DNA from: Liquidambar formosana
Taxonomy: Eukaryota > Streptophyta > Magnoliopsida > Saxifragales > Altingiaceae
DNA length: 64,000 bases
Reading direction: 5' to 3'
Assembly: GCA_039720395.1 (NCBI GenBank)
Contig: CM077823.1
Span: 5,446,909-5,510,908, forward strand
Under the pieces are notes generated by a model, which worked only from the letters and a program-made list of their open reading frames with translations, was not told the DNA's origin and searched no databases. Shown piece by piece: positions 21,385 through 32,811 of the stretch (position 1 is the first letter of the stretch; every line of letters starts with the position of its first letter). The position numbers and the translations under genes were made by a program.

Positions 21385-22720
21385 GGGGGTTGGGGGGGCA
21401 GAGTAAAGTGTGCCTTTGTGCACTGGTATGTTGGTGAGGGTTTGGAAGGAGAGTTTTTGGAAATGAGGGAGAACTTGGCTGCTCTGGAGAAGAATTATGA
21501 AGAAGGCAAAGAGTACTAGACTAGACAGTGGTCCTATAGTTGTGCCTAATTGTTACTGTTTTTTGAAGTTGAAAGCCAATGGACTCATTATTATGGAATG
21601 GGATGAAATTAGGAAATTAGGTTGTAGCTTGCTAGGTTTTATAATCTTTGTGTTTTGTTGTTCTGGTCTAATGAAAGTTCATATTTCTATATTGCTCAAA
21701 CAAAATAAATAAATAAAAATAAGTTTGTGGTATCTAATTTGAAATATAGAAAGTGGTTGGTTTCTATTGATGGTGTTAATCCTTGATCTTAGTTCTAAGA
21801 TCTGATTTGAGGAATGATCTTCCTTGTGCCCAAATCAGTTGTGTTCCATATAAAAGTATTTATTCTTGGGTCTGTTGGAGAAGTACATTAGAACCATTCT
21901 TCTTTAGATTGCCGGAAATCAAATTTATATGGCTAAGTCGATGAAATTGGATCAAATCTCCAAAAAAAAAAAAAGAAAAAAAAAATGAAGAAAAGCTTAA
22001 TGGAAAATATATCCTAAAGTTTGGAAATTTGGATTGAGGAACTTTGTTTTATACGTACAAAACCAGGAGTCTTGAGACAGAGAGGCTCTCTTTCCTATAA
22101 ATGGTTGCCTGAAGTAGTAGAGCTGTGATATGACATTGGGTTTTGGGAACCTTTTTAAATCAGCAAGGCATGTTAAATTTGCTGATTTCAGACTGGCCTA
22201 AAAAAAGGCTACAAGTTAAAATCACCGATCTTCCTCATTTGTGTGTTTGTGTGGTGTTCCTTATATGTGATTAGCAAAAAAAAAATTAAAATTAAAATTA
22301 TTGATGAGATATAGAAGTGGCAAGCTTAAGAGACAGGATTAACAAAAGAAAAATGAAGATATATTTTGTAATTAAGCCAGACAGGGAGCTGTTTGGGTTG
22401 GTTTTCAGTTATGGATGAAGGTATGTAACATTCTCTTGAACTCTTTCTAGACGTTTAGTTGCTTTTAAGTTCAACTATTGGCATTTCTCCTGTTACACCC
22501 CTTTAAAATCACACACCTAGTTAAACTAGTACCAGATAGTCAACACCTAGCATATATCTTAACCATATATTTCACTTGTGCAGATTAACTTTGTTAACAA
22601 TAAAGAATAATGCTCTTGTTTTTTTCCCCCCTTTTTATAAAGCATAAAGCTTAATAGTAATTTCATGTTCTTGTGTTGCAACTGTCATGGGTTTTTTGAC
22701 ATGTCATGCTTTCTGTTTGC
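21385..22720. other. Intergenic, nothing recognised
   Basis: T- and G-rich sequence upstream of the LINE fragment, with A-runs at about 21960-21985 and 22266-22275. The 71-codon frame at 21497 is not recognised and its composition is intergenic. Confidence 0.45.
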
Positions 22721-22722
22721 AG

Positions 22723-22833
22723 GTAAACAAACCATCGATTATTTTCATTGATGAAGATGATGCATTGGTCAGAAGACATTGGGCTGTACAAGGAAGCTGA
22801 TGCAGTGATGCATAAGACTTTGGGCTTTGATTT
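22723..22833 (+). pseudogene. Remnant of an FtsH/AAA-ATPase exon
   Basis: After an acceptor-like TTTGCAG the sequence translates V-N-K-P-S-I-I-F-I-D-E-D-D-A-L-V-R-R, close to the AAA Walker B exon of plant FtsH-like proteins (PSIIFIDEIDAL.TRR). It continues in another frame with G-L-Y-K-E-A, matching the following GIFKE-type residues. The I-to-D change after IDE, the frame break and the lack of neighbouring exons show a non-functional fragment, perhaps carried by a transposon. Confidence 0.55.
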
Positions 22834-22984
22834 GTGTTTAGAACGGACATGGGTTTTTATTTATTTCCTTTTTCTTTTATTTTTTTCAGTTTTTGGCATG
22901 AGGCTTAATGAAATTTTTGAAAATTTGCTGCTCATGTCAATTTGGGACTATGCGAAGTGATATGTAAACTATAGTTCATATATA

Positions 22985-23130
22985 TAGGATGACGATATGG
23001 TGAGCACATGTTGATATAACTTATATCAGCCTCCGTATTGGAGTTATGCCTTGTACATTAGTAGGTTAAGAGATACATTAAGCTAATGCATGGGGTACAA
23101 CTCCTAATATGTAGTGCTAATATAAGTTAG
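22985..23130 (+). mobile_element. MITE-like repeat with GATATAA-TTATATC motif, copy 1
   Basis: Contains GCACATGTTGATATAACTTATATCAGC and, 70 bases on, AGATACATTAAGC and GCATGGGG. The same set, inverted, makes up 27645-27800, and the end motif occurs again near 61110 and 61205. Non-coding; family unknown to me. Confidence 0.6.
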
Positions 23131-23975
23131 GGGGCTTTGGCCACAAGTCTAAATTTTAGGACTTATGTGGGTATCAGTCCCTTGAAAATTCTTATGCAGC
23201 CCTAAGGTCCATCAAGCAATCCTTAGTACCAAAATACCCTCCTATGTACTATATTCACACTCTCAATAAAAATATTGTTCCCTCTCTTTCTCCCTCTCCC
23301 TTTCTCTCTCTCTAACCTCTCCCTCTCTCTCTCTTTCTATCTATAAGTTTTTTCTTTTTTCACTCCATCAAAACTTGTGATGCCAAAAACCATGGTGGCC
23401 GATGATGTAGTTGCTCACCTAAGAAACCCCTTATTTTTTTGCTATGTGAAGTCGATCAGATCTGCAAAATCTGCTACTCAAGAGATGAAGACATCTAGAT
23501 CCAAAGTCATCACTCAAAAAAAAATTTTTTTTTGTTTTTTTTTCGACAAAGCAAGTGGTGTGCAAAGAAGAAACCTCTATTTTTCTTGATGAATGAGGTG
23601 TTAATTCATCAGCTTTGATAGTGTGGTGGCTTGTTGTCATTATTAAGCACTCTAAATTTGAATCAAACTTTTGGACATCTGAATTTTGAGGAATATGATT
23701 TGAGCACGTAAAAACAATTTCGGAAAATATTGATGGCAGTTGAGGGTTAAGATAAGATAGAAAACCATTAATCTTTCTACTCTAGAGGTATTTGCTGACC
23801 AAGACCATGAAACTTATACAACTAATATGTTATCCATCCAAACTTGTTAGCAACTTAAGGGAATGGCAATATTTACTGTGCAGCTAGAAGATGTAGAAAC
23901 TGATTATGATAAATTCTTAAGTGTCTAAAAATTACTCTACTTTTATGACTTTTACAATTTCTAATAAAACTAACT
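23131..23975. other. Intergenic with pyrimidine tract
   Basis: Contains a CT-rich tract at 23278-23345. The opposed open frames at 23377 and 23431 lack any recognisable domain. Confidence 0.45.
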
Positions 23976-24590
23976 ATCAAGTTACATGTAACATTCATGT
24001 AACTGTTTTAGAAAACCCACATCAAACCATTTTAATAAGTTAAATTTAGTTACAAACTGTTTTAATAAGTTAGGTTTAATCACATTTTAATAAGTTAAAT
24101 TTAGTTACAAATTGTTTTAATAAGTTAGGTTTAATCACAAATACTTAGATTCATTGATTGTCATAAGAAATTTTAGTCATATTATACAAAATATCGAAAA
24201 TTTAATCACAAAAGTTACATGTAATTGTTTTACAAATTTCACTTCAATAAATTAAATTTAGTCTCAATCACTTAAATTTAACAATTTAATAAGTTGAATT
24301 AAGTCACAAACATTTGGATTAAATTGTTTTTATGGAATATTATAGTTAAATTATATAAATATTCAAGATATAATCATATTTTTTAAAACAGTTACATGTA
24401 ACTGTTTAAAAAAAAATTACTTCAAATGGTTAAAATTAGTTATAATCACTTAAATTTAATTATTTTAATAAATTAAATTTAGGTACAAACACTTAGATTT
24501 AATATTTTTCATAGAATATTGAAGTTAGATTATGCAAATATTCAAAAATCTAATTTTTTTTATAAACAGTTGAATGGAATTGTGTTTTAT
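23976..24590. repeat. Degenerate ~180-bp tandem repeat, 3-4 units
   Basis: The word GTTACATGTAAC/TTGTTT recurs at about 23982, 24211 and 24391 with a weaker form at 24568. It is followed each time by TTTAATAAGTTAAATTTAGT, a CACTTAGATTTAA-like word, an AGAATATT-like word and TATTCAAAA. Spacing of about 180 bp is satellite-like. A related single unit lies at about 57535-57720. AT-rich and non-coding. Confidence 0.65.
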
Positions 24591-25211
24591 GTAGTTAGTC
24601 AATATAACTATTTTATTTTTATTTTTTTTGCATAATTTCATATTCATTATAGATCTTATTTTAAAGGTCTCGGCGAATAGATTCTAAAATTATAAATTTT
24701 TCGAAAACCAATGGATAAATTGAAAGTTATGCTATTTTAAAGTTTGAAAACAAAAAATAACAACTTAAAGGTATATTTGACTTTATACACTTAATAATTA
24801 GACAATTACACAACTGTTTCACTTAAAAGGGACTTATGGCCACATAAGTTTTTTCCATGAACTTATGCCTCTATAAGTTCTATAAAGTGGACTTTTCCCT
24901 AATTTTCCCTATAAGTTACGTGAGGACATGCTCATCTCATTAGTTATATATACAATATATTCAATCTCTTTCTTATAAGTTTAACCTCACGTAACTTTTC
25001 GTGAGGTCACCTTCCAAAACTCTATATGTTACTCGTATTTTGCAAAACCAACTGTTGGAGAATGGACAAGCAAAGCAATGCTAGGGATAGGGATGATTAT
25101 TGTAGCCAAAAGATGCGTATTAATTTATGCATTTTGGTCAAGTTTTACTACTTCTTTTTTTTTTTTTTTTTTTTTTTTTTTGGGGGGGGGGGGGTTGAAG
25201 TTCGTTATGAT
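24591..25211. other. Intergenic, homopolymer T/G run
   Basis: AT-rich; includes T(30) followed by G(12) at about 25152-25194. The open frame across it at 25026-25322 is an artefact of this run. Confidence 0.5.
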
Positions 25212-25472
25212 CAGTCTCACGAATCCGAATTGGTCCAAGAAGTTCAGATAGTGACAATCGAACCTTTTAGGATTATTCATTTCAATAATTCTGAATGTCT
25301 TTTTAAGTGTTCAGTTTTATAAATCTGAACATTTTTGCTGTCATTCATTTTTGAAACTCCGAACAACTGTTTGGATTTATAAAGCTGGAATTATAGAAAT
25401 GAACAACCTTGAAGTGTTCAATTGTCATTATCTAAACTAAACGTATCCAACAAGTTCGGATTCGCAAGACCA
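25212..25472. mobile_element. Foldback MITE with ~110-bp inverted ends
   Basis: Ends are AGTCTCACGAATCCGAATTG and, inverted, GGTCTTGCGAATCCGAACTT. Pairing continues inward through AGATAATGACAATTGAAC and TTTATAAATC.GAACA, so nearly the whole 261 bp folds. No clear target duplication. Non-coding. Confidence 0.75.
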
Positions 25473-26099
25473 AACACAAAGAACTCAACCAAAAAAAAAA
25501 AAAAAAAAAAATTGAGTAGTTTTTTGATGTATGTTGTCGTTCCAGTGATCGTCATCATCCAACCTTGGGATAGAACAGAGCGATGGGAGAGCGGGGTGAT
25601 AGGGGGTGTGTTGGATGGAGATTAATTAGTTGCTCACTCCAACAAGATGATACACCGTTTCTGGTGTATGCTTGCAATCCCAGTGTGTTGTGAAGAAAAC
25701 TACATTAGCGTCGGCTATAGCATCAAAACGTACGAGATAGGGAAAGCATCAAAACATACGAGATAGGGAAGTTGTGAGTGAGACAAGGTTGTGGGGAATA
25801 TAATCTTTAAATTTTAATTCAAAGAATATTTTAGGAATATAGGGAGTGGTTATAGTAAAACGTGGGAAAAAAAAATTGTGAGGGAGGAAAGCATTTTCTG
25901 TGGTAGGTAATAGCCTACACCCTAATAAAAATGTAGGCGTAAAACTGTCAAACTGCACTAATTTTTCCTCATTTGTTCACTCACACTGCAAAAAGAAAAA
26001 AAATATATATTTATCCAGAAGTAAAAACGAAACAAACAGGAAAATTGATAAAAATAAAAAATAAAAAATTTGAGAGAAAATAACCAAGGATTGCAACCC
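25473..26099. other. Intergenic, nothing recognised
   Basis: AT-rich sequence with an A-run at 25490-25510 and a short direct repeat (GCATCAAAACRTACGAGATAGGG) at about 25719-25768. Confidence 0.5.
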
Positions 26100-26206
26100 C
26101 AGATCCACAAACTCTATCTAATTGGCAACTCTCTCTTGTTACTCTCTCCACCCTCTGTCCCCTCTCTCCTCTTCTTCATTTTCAACATCCATAACTAACT
26201 TCTCTC

Positions 26207-26413
26207 TTGCCCAACAATCCTCAACAAAACCCGAAATCCCCACATTGTCCTGTTGTTATTCTCTATAAGCCCAAATTCATTCAACCGACAAGATTGTTTC
26301 TCCACTCCATTTTCTTGTTCACTGGTTTTGAAAGGCCTTTGGACACCACTTTCCTTGCCACTATCAGCGTCTTGGTCGCCATTGCTCTCTCCCTGGTTCT
26401 GGGTCTGAAGGTT
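26207..26413 (+). other. Exon-like open frame with a hydrophobic segment
   Basis: After a pyrimidine-rich, leader-like stretch (26120-26205) an ATG opens a frame containing E-R-P-L-D-T-T-F-L-A-T-I-S-V-L-V-A-I-A-L, which would form one membrane helix. The frame then meets CTGAAG|GTTATT, a possible splice donor, and stops at 26467. I do not recognise the protein, and no following exon is evident. It could be the first exon of a truncated gene. Confidence 0.3.
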
Positions 26414-26634
26414 ATTTCGCTTCCCTACACTTTGCTTTGGCCTTCTGCTTGTTTGGATGGAAAATAGTTTCGTGGATTTTATTTTTTATTTTTTCGCTAA
26501 ACGATAGGAAAACACATATTCATACACGCATCCACGCAAAGTCGAAATCAAGACTTCCGTAAACCTCACACCCTTATTAAGATGACATATGTCATTAGAC
26601 CTAAAAACAATTGACCAAAAAAAAAAACAGTTTT

Positions 26635-27165
26635 GGGCAAACTACATATTTGTGTTATGAACTTTACCATGAATTTCAATGTGGTGTATAAATTATTAAT
26701 TTGTTCAATTTAATATACTGATCTATTAATAAGTATTTCAATGTAGGCCAACATGATACGCTCATTTAAATCCATGACAAGGGTCCTACATGCGCTCATG
26801 TGAGAGCCCATCTAGTCATCTAGTGCCCAATGGGGTGGGGCGTTCCTAGTGGACTCTCAACCATTTGTCCGACGTGGCGTCTCTACGTGCACTCATATAA
26901 GACAACTGTTACATGGTCCCATTCTTCATATTCGCAATCATCCTCTGATGCCAAGAACGTGTGATGCCCATGATGGGAAAAAATGGTCAAGCCTCCGCTA
27001 GTCATGTTGGAGCCAAATAAGAGCACACATGGGGCTTCTGTTGGAGATTTAAACAGTCCTATCATGTGTAACGTATATTGAAACACTTATTAATAGATTG
27101 TGCATTAAATCGGACAAATTTATGCATCAATTTATCGTAAAATTCACAGTAATATATAGTTTTCC
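26635..27165. mobile_element. Long-inverted-repeat element, 531 bp
   Basis: Left GGGCAAACTACATATTTGTG pairs with right, inverted, GGGAAAACTATATATTACTG. Pairing continues for about 110 bp through AATTT.TCCGATTTAAT-like blocks to TCTATTAATAAGTRTTTCAATRTA. The interior has no gene. Ends recall the GGGTAAA-type Mutator MITEs at 2143 and 29567, but I found no convincing target duplication. Confidence 0.7.
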
Positions 27166-27489
27166 CTAAGAGTTTTCATTGATAAAGACATGAGAAAACA
27201 AGGACTAACACTCTACTAAGCCTATTTCATCTATTTGGCTTAGTTGACCTGAGTTTTCGTTTCCTCAGGGTGTTAGGCTGCATTGGCTTCAAACTTTCAA
27301 TGGAAAAAAGTTCCTAAAGTTCCTGGAAAACTTTCCGGGGGATTGTTTTTTATATATAAAACAAACTAATAATAAAAATAATAATTAATATAATAGCATA
27401 AAGCGTTCTCTAACAAGACAGAAAAACAAAAAAACAAAAAAAGGAATGCGTAATTCACTTGTTTTTATGCACAATCTTAGTTAAATAAA
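27166..27489. other. Intergenic, nothing recognised
   Basis: AT-rich sequence ending at a Helitron-like terminus. Confidence 0.5.
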
Positions 27490-27517
27490 CTAGTTTATAA
27501 CCCATGCATTGCACGGG
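27490..27517 (-). mobile_element. Helitron-like 3' terminus
   Basis: On the minus strand a hairpin CCCGTGC-AAT-GCATGGG (one G-T pair) is followed by TTATAAA and terminal CTAG, then T. This matches the layout of the complete Helitron at 5511. No matching TCTATACTA 5' end was found to the right, so the element is truncated or its far end is diverged. Confidence 0.55.
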
Positions 27518-27580
27518 TGAAGTTTGTAAAAATAAATATTATGAAAAATAAAAATTATGTATCTATATCTATATATATAT

Positions 27581-27593
27581 GACCTGATCAGTG

Positions 27594-27631
<38 letters not shown>

Positions 27632-27644
27632 CACTGATCAGGTC
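27581..27644. repeat. Perfect 64-bp palindrome
   Basis: GACCTGATCAGTGCAA, then (TA)n, then the exact inverse TTGCACTGATCAGGTC. Can form a cruciform or hairpin. It abuts the MITE-like repeat that follows. Confidence 0.9.
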
Positions 27645-27800
27645 AGTACGTGTTGATATAAATTATATCAGTATTATACATTAAGGGTCATACCCCTTAT
27701 ATTGGTGCAATGTATCCCTTAACCCATTAATGCATGAGGTATAAACCCCCATGCGGATGTTGATATAATTTATATCAGCACATGCTTAACCGATCATCAT

Positions 27801-27802
<2 letters not shown>
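27645..27802 (-). mobile_element. MITE-like repeat with GATATAA-TTATATC motif, copy 2
   Basis: Both ends carry TTGATATAAATTATATCAG-like words (27652-27672 and about 27760-27780). The inner words AAGGGATACATTGC and CATGCATTAATGGG match copy 1 at 22985 in inverse orientation. Confidence 0.65.

Positions 27803-27845
<43 letters not shown>
27803..27845. repeat. (TA)n microsatellite
   Basis: About 21 TA units between the MITE-like repeat and a SINE-like sequence. Confidence 0.95.
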
Positions 27846-27847
<2 letters not shown>

Positions 27848-27849
27848 CA

Positions 27850-28020
27850 CACTCGCAATAGTAGTTTAGATGGTAAAGAACCACAACTCAGGAATCAAGT
27901 CTCGAGTTCGTGTCTTCGCTCCCTCGTTATCGGATGCATAGACTTGCGGATGGTTTGTGCATCATGAGGGATTAGTTTAGGCCTAACGGTTTGAGATATC
28001 CCTTATTTGGTAAAAATGTA
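27850..28020 (+). mobile_element. Probable tRNA-derived SINE
   Basis: TAGTTTAGATGGTAAAG resembles a pol III A box, and GAGTTCGTGTC 42 bases later resembles a B box. The following GTTTGTGCATCATGAGGGAT is SINE-body-like. No clear target duplication. Confidence 0.45.
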
Positions 28021-28497
28021 TTTGCACAATTGTTTAAACAATTTTATAGTTTTGTAAGTAATTTGTACCATTTTCTATGCACTTTCACCATTTCCATATA
28101 ATGATTCTCTTCTTAATTATAACTTAAGGGCACATGCATGTTAAGGATATTGTCAATCAATTTGCTACAAATTGATTGTATACATGTTTTAAAATGACTA
28201 CCAATTTCCTTTGTTTGCTATTAAGTTGAGAAGTGAGAGAGGGAGAAAAAAAAGTTTAGAAAGAGAGAGAATGGGTGGAGCAAAGAGGGAAGGAAAAGAA
28301 GATAAGAGAACATATAGATCTTTTCAATTTTAGGTAATAAACCATATGAAGAATTTTGATTAAAATAAATTTTTTTTTTTTTTCAGTTGAAGACATATCG
28401 GGAGAATTTGAAGATTTCGACATGTCATTTTTTTTTTATAATCATTTTTTTCTCTATTTATCTCTATTTCTTATTATGACTATTTATAATTTTATAC
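28021..28497. other. Intergenic, nothing recognised
   Basis: AT-rich DNA with a purine-rich tract at about 28228-28310 and a T-run at 28371-28383. Confidence 0.5.
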
Positions 28498-29483
28498 GTT
28501 AATTTTTTGGAGAGAAGATAAATAGGTATAACGAAAACGAATAAATATGATAGTTTACAAAGTTTGGGATGAATATTGTATAGTGTGGGTTTTTCAATTC
28601 TCTTATATGAAAACAAAGAGATATATAGTGAATACCAAGCGACAATTTACTTGTATGAAAAAGAGAAGTGAACACCAAAAAAAAGTTTTTCTTCAAAAAA
28701 CTTTTGTTTGATATTAAAATGGAAAGTGGTCATTAAAAAAACAATTTTCTCAAAAGTCACTAAAAGTAACTTTTTAGAAAAATTATGTTTTAGTGATCAA
28801 CTTTCAATGTAATACAAAACAAAAGAAATTAGTAGTCATTGCACGTATGTATATAGTTAAGTTGTGGCAAGTTGACAGCTTACATCCTTTATTGGTATTA
28901 AGTTATAAAAGGATAACCAAAAGGTAATTTTTCAAAGAAAGTTCACTGTTGAGCATGTGATTTTTTTTTTTAAAAAAAGGAAAAAAAAAAAGAAGGAGCT
29001 GACGCGTGGCAGCTACAGGAGGACTATTCCTCCGTTATACATTCAATTTTTTGGAGAGAAGATGAATAGGTATAAAGAAAACGAATAAATATGATAATTT
29101 ACAAAGTTTGGGATGAATATTGTATAGTGTGGGTTTTTCAATTCTCTAATATGAAAACAAAGAGATATATGGTGAATACTAAGCGATAATTTACCTTGCA
29201 TGAAAAAGAGCAGTGAACACCAAAAAAAGTTTTTCCTCAAAAAACTTTTGTTTGGTATTAAAATGGAAAGTAGTAACTAAAAAAGCAATTTCCTCAAAAG
29301 TCACTAAAAGTAACCTTTTGGAAAAATTACGTTTTAGTGATCAACTTTCAATGTAATATGAAACAAAAGAAATTAGTAGTCATTTCACGCATGTATATAG
29401 TTAAGTTGTAGCAAGTTGATAGCTTACATCCTTTATTGGTATTAAGTTATAAAAGGATCACCAAAATGTAATTTGTCAAAAAA
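28498..29483 (+). repeat. Direct duplication, 2 x ~444 bp
   Basis: Copies at 28498-28941 and 29040-29483 are very similar throughout (shared TTTTTTGGAGAGAAGAT, GATGAATATTGTATAGTGTG, GTAGTCATT.CACG, TAAGTTATAAAAGGAT). They are separated by about 98 bp containing an A-rich run and CTGACGCGTGGCAGC. The paired minus frames at 28499 and 29043 are equivalent parts of the repeat, not genes. Confidence 0.85.
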
Positions 29484-29566
29484 TGTTCTAGGCTCACCCA
29501 TGGTCTACTATACAACTATACAAGCGACTAGCATAATAAATTTTATTATTATTATTATTATTATTA

Positions 29567-30051
29567 GGGTAAATTGCATTTAAGGGTCCACAGTTTGGGA
29601 TAGGTATCACTTAAGAGTCCTAAATTTTAATTGCGTCAATTTAGTACCTAATTTCAGCATTGACTAGAAATCAGACGGCGTTAACGGCAACTCTAAAATG
29701 ACTTTAATGCCCCCCAAAAAAATGGCGTCGTTTGCAATAAAGATTGTTTGGGCAACAAACTCAGCCTGTGTTCTCATCTCTCATCTCCAATATCGTCTCT
29801 GTTTACTCTCTCCTCTTTGGGTATTTATACCCTCAAAAGGGTGAAATAGGGATAATATAATTTCAATTTGATCACATGCACGGCATGTGCAAAATTAGAG
29901 GCAGAACCGTTTGGTCAACAAACTAGTTTTTAACGGTTGACCCCAAATTAATACCCAACTAATAATTTGGGTAACAAACTGACGCAACTAAAATTTGAGA
30001 CCCTTAAATGAAACCTACCCCAAACTCTGGACCCTTAAATGGAATTTACCC
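29567..30051. mobile_element. Mutator-type MITE with 9-bp target duplication
   Basis: 485 bp. Left end GGGTAAATTGCATTTAAGGG, right end inverted GGGTAAATTCCATTTAAGGG. Pairing runs on for about 80 bp (CAGTTTGGGATAGGT with AGTTTGGGGTAGGT, TTTTA.TTGCGTCA). TTATTATTA flanks both sides exactly (29558-29566, 30052-30060), though within an ATT repeat. Same end family as 2143-2473. Confidence 0.85.
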
Positions 30052-30367
30052 TTATTATTATTAAAGTTAACATTATTGCAATATACTGAATTATTTTGAA
30101 ATTTGAGTATTAAATTGTTGGTGATATCTTTGGACGAAAAAAAATTAATTATTTTGGTTGAAAGTCCTACACTTATTTTGTCATTTTCAAAGGAGCAAAA
30201 AGTAAAACTAAACAAAGAAAAACAGGTTTCTTGAACAATCAATAAATATAATATCAGTGTTCGACAAGAACACCATATAATCTTGTTATTTTGAGAGTTT
30301 AGCAAGATCGAATACTTGACTCCTTCTGTACTAAAAAATTATGCATCTCCTTCCGTACTAAAAAAAC

Positions 30368-30426
<59 letters not shown>
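30052..30426. other. Intergenic with (TA)n(GA)n microsatellite
   Basis: Holds a TA/GA microsatellite at 30369-30428 and no gene. Confidence 0.55.
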
Positions 30427-30430
<4 letters not shown>

Positions 30431-30836
30431 TTTATGTTATCAAGTGCACCTTATACAATTTTGTATTAAATGCACTCCAAAACTCTTACATGCAATTCAT
30501 ATTTGTTCAACCAACCGTTAGATTAAATTTAATTCATATATTGATCATATATGCCAAAAATCAAGTTGATCTAAGATTAAGAGTTGTTTCATTCGAAATA
30601 TCCATAAATGAGCAATTGTTGTTGATTAAAAAATGCACGTTTTTTATCAAATAGCAATCAATCTCAAATAAACTTGATTTTTGGCATGAAATGCCTACAT
30701 GAGAAGGTTATCTAATTTAACAATTGGATTCACAAAATACAAATCACTAAGTAGAGGTTTTGGAATGCACCTGAAATTAATTAATATCAGGTGCCTGATA
30801 TTAAATAATATTAGGTGCACCTGATAATAGGACTTT
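30427..30836. mobile_element. Foldback element, 410 bp, ~170-bp arms
   Basis: Left AGTCTTTATGTTATCAAGTG pairs with right, inverted, AAGTCCTATTATCAGGTGCA. Inner blocks TGCAYTCCAAAAC, CAATTGTTAAATTAGAT and GCCAAAAATCAAGTT confirm long arms. Flanked on both sides by microsatellites, which hide any target duplication. Non-coding. Confidence 0.7.
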
Positions 30837-30838
30837 AG

Positions 30839-30882
<44 letters not shown>

Positions 30883-31529
30883 CCAAAAAATGTGTTATTT
30901 TTCCTTTCTCTCTAAAACTGACAAAATATGTTTAGGACTTGCAAGCAAAATAATAGCAACCAAAAATATATATGACATGACATACATAAGGGCATGCGTT
31001 TGCTTCCTTAGTTCCTTATATTTGATTATCAATAAAAATAGGAAGGGGGTTTGGGGGTGGGGGAATGCTTGATGTGATCTTATGGTAGAAAAAAAATTGA
31101 TGTTCTTTGATTAGAACAAGTCAACCTGCATGAAATTGCCAGAAAAAAAAAAAAAAAAAAAAAAGAAAGAGAAAAAGAGGGGAGCATGCATCACACACAT
31201 TAATCACATTGAAGCGAGAAGTCCAACCATTACAACTATGATTAGCATCTCTAAAAAATAATTAGCTTGACCATACTTGTCGATAAACATTAGCTTGACC
31301 ATTTTGTTGGTCAATATAGCTGGCATCGAAACCACTAACAATGGGTTTAGTGGGTTTATTGCTGGCTCTAATGCAGTAATTAAATTTTTTAAAAAAAAGG
31401 GTTACCCCACCCTGCTTGCTATGCTATTTCATTTTTTATTTTTAAAATATTTTGAACATGCAATTTAAGAATATATGTCATGTTATCACATTTACCCCGT
31501 TTCATTAGAGTAAATTCAACTAAAATTAT
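30837..31529. other. Intergenic, nothing recognised
   Basis: Includes (TA)n at 30841-30876 and an A-run at 31141-31164. Confidence 0.5.
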
Positions 31530-31665
31530 GTTATGATACCAAAAAATTTCAATCAAACATTATTTGGATGAGACTATGAGAGTAAACATTAAAATTTAAT
31601 TGTTGTAAGTGATTATTTTACATTGTATTTATATGATGAAATTTTATACATGAAACCTTTATAAT

Positions 31666-31703
<38 letters not shown>

Positions 31704-32350
31704 AAGAAGAAGGTCTCTTTGTAGATTCTTATAACACAGTAGGGCACAGCTCTTGAATTCTTGAAATTTACTAATATATATATTATCTACTTATGCGAGT
31801 GCCCGGCCTCACTGTATCTTTTCTCAATGAGAAAAAAAATAAATAAATAAAATCATACAAGATTTCCCCTTTCCTTATTTTATTATTTATTTATTTATTT
31901 ATTGTGTAGTTAGGTAGTCAAGTCTAAAATTATGTTATGATAGGTATACCTTTATTTGGTCAACATTTGCCCAAAAAATTTCAATCAAACATTATTTGGA
32001 TGAGACTATGAGAGTAAACATTAAAATTTAATTGTTGTAAGTGATTATTTTACATTGTATTTATATGATGAAATTTTATACACGAAACCTTTATAATACC
32101 AAAAAAACAAAAAAAAAGAAAAGAAGAAGAAGGTCACTTTGTAGATTCTTATAACACAGTAGGGCACAGCTCTTGAATTCATGAAATTTACTAATATATA
32201 TATATATATTATCTACTTGTGCGAGTGTCCGGCCTCACTGTATCTTTTCTCAATGAGAAAAAAAAAAAAAAAAAAAAAATCATGCAAGATTTCCCCTTTC
32301 CTTATTTTATTATTTATTTATTTATTTATTGTGTAGTTAGGTAGTCAAGT
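31530..32350 (+). repeat. Tandem duplication, 2 x ~430 bp
   Basis: Units start at about 31530 and 31925-31960 (period about 432) and share AATTTCAATCAAACATTATT, ACACAGTAGGGCACAGCTC, GGCCTCACTGTATC and TTGTGTAGTTAGGTAGTCAA. Differences are mainly in A-run lengths, so the duplication is fairly recent. Non-coding. Confidence 0.85.
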
Positions 32351-32811
32351 CAAAAAGTGGGTAGTGTTTACTGTCAAAAGTTACTGCTTGATGATAAAAT
32401 TTTATGTGGGGAGAATTTGAATCCTCTCCATTGAATTCTATATAATACCATCCAGTGACCAGTGAGTCCTGACATCTCAGATAATTTATGAAATAGAGCA
32501 CTAATTTGGACTCATAATTTCCCTTTGGCATTTCATGGTAACTCAAGTGTACTTGAAATCTACTCAACTTCTTTATGATTGAATTCTGTTGGGAGATATT
32601 GCTGATACTCAGTAAAAGCTTCTTGCACTCTTTAGATGAGAGAGTAAGGGGTATGAAAAACTTTCATGGGAGTGCCACCAGTATGTCTAGTTCTTATTTT
32701 TTTCCTAAATTATAAAAGATGAATTTGGTCAAATGATTTTTTAGCCATGTAATTCTTATACTTCAATTTTCCCTCAAAATGTAATTGATTATTTTTGGGG
32801 TAAATAATAAT

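Noticed and set aside
23278..23345. CT-rich tract as a promoter element (GAGA-type)
   Set aside because: No gene follows it and similar tracts occur at random through the window; treated as low complexity.
27855..27930. A tRNA gene, from the A- and B-box-like words
   Set aside because: No cloverleaf or acceptor stem can be formed; the spacing and tail fit a SINE better.
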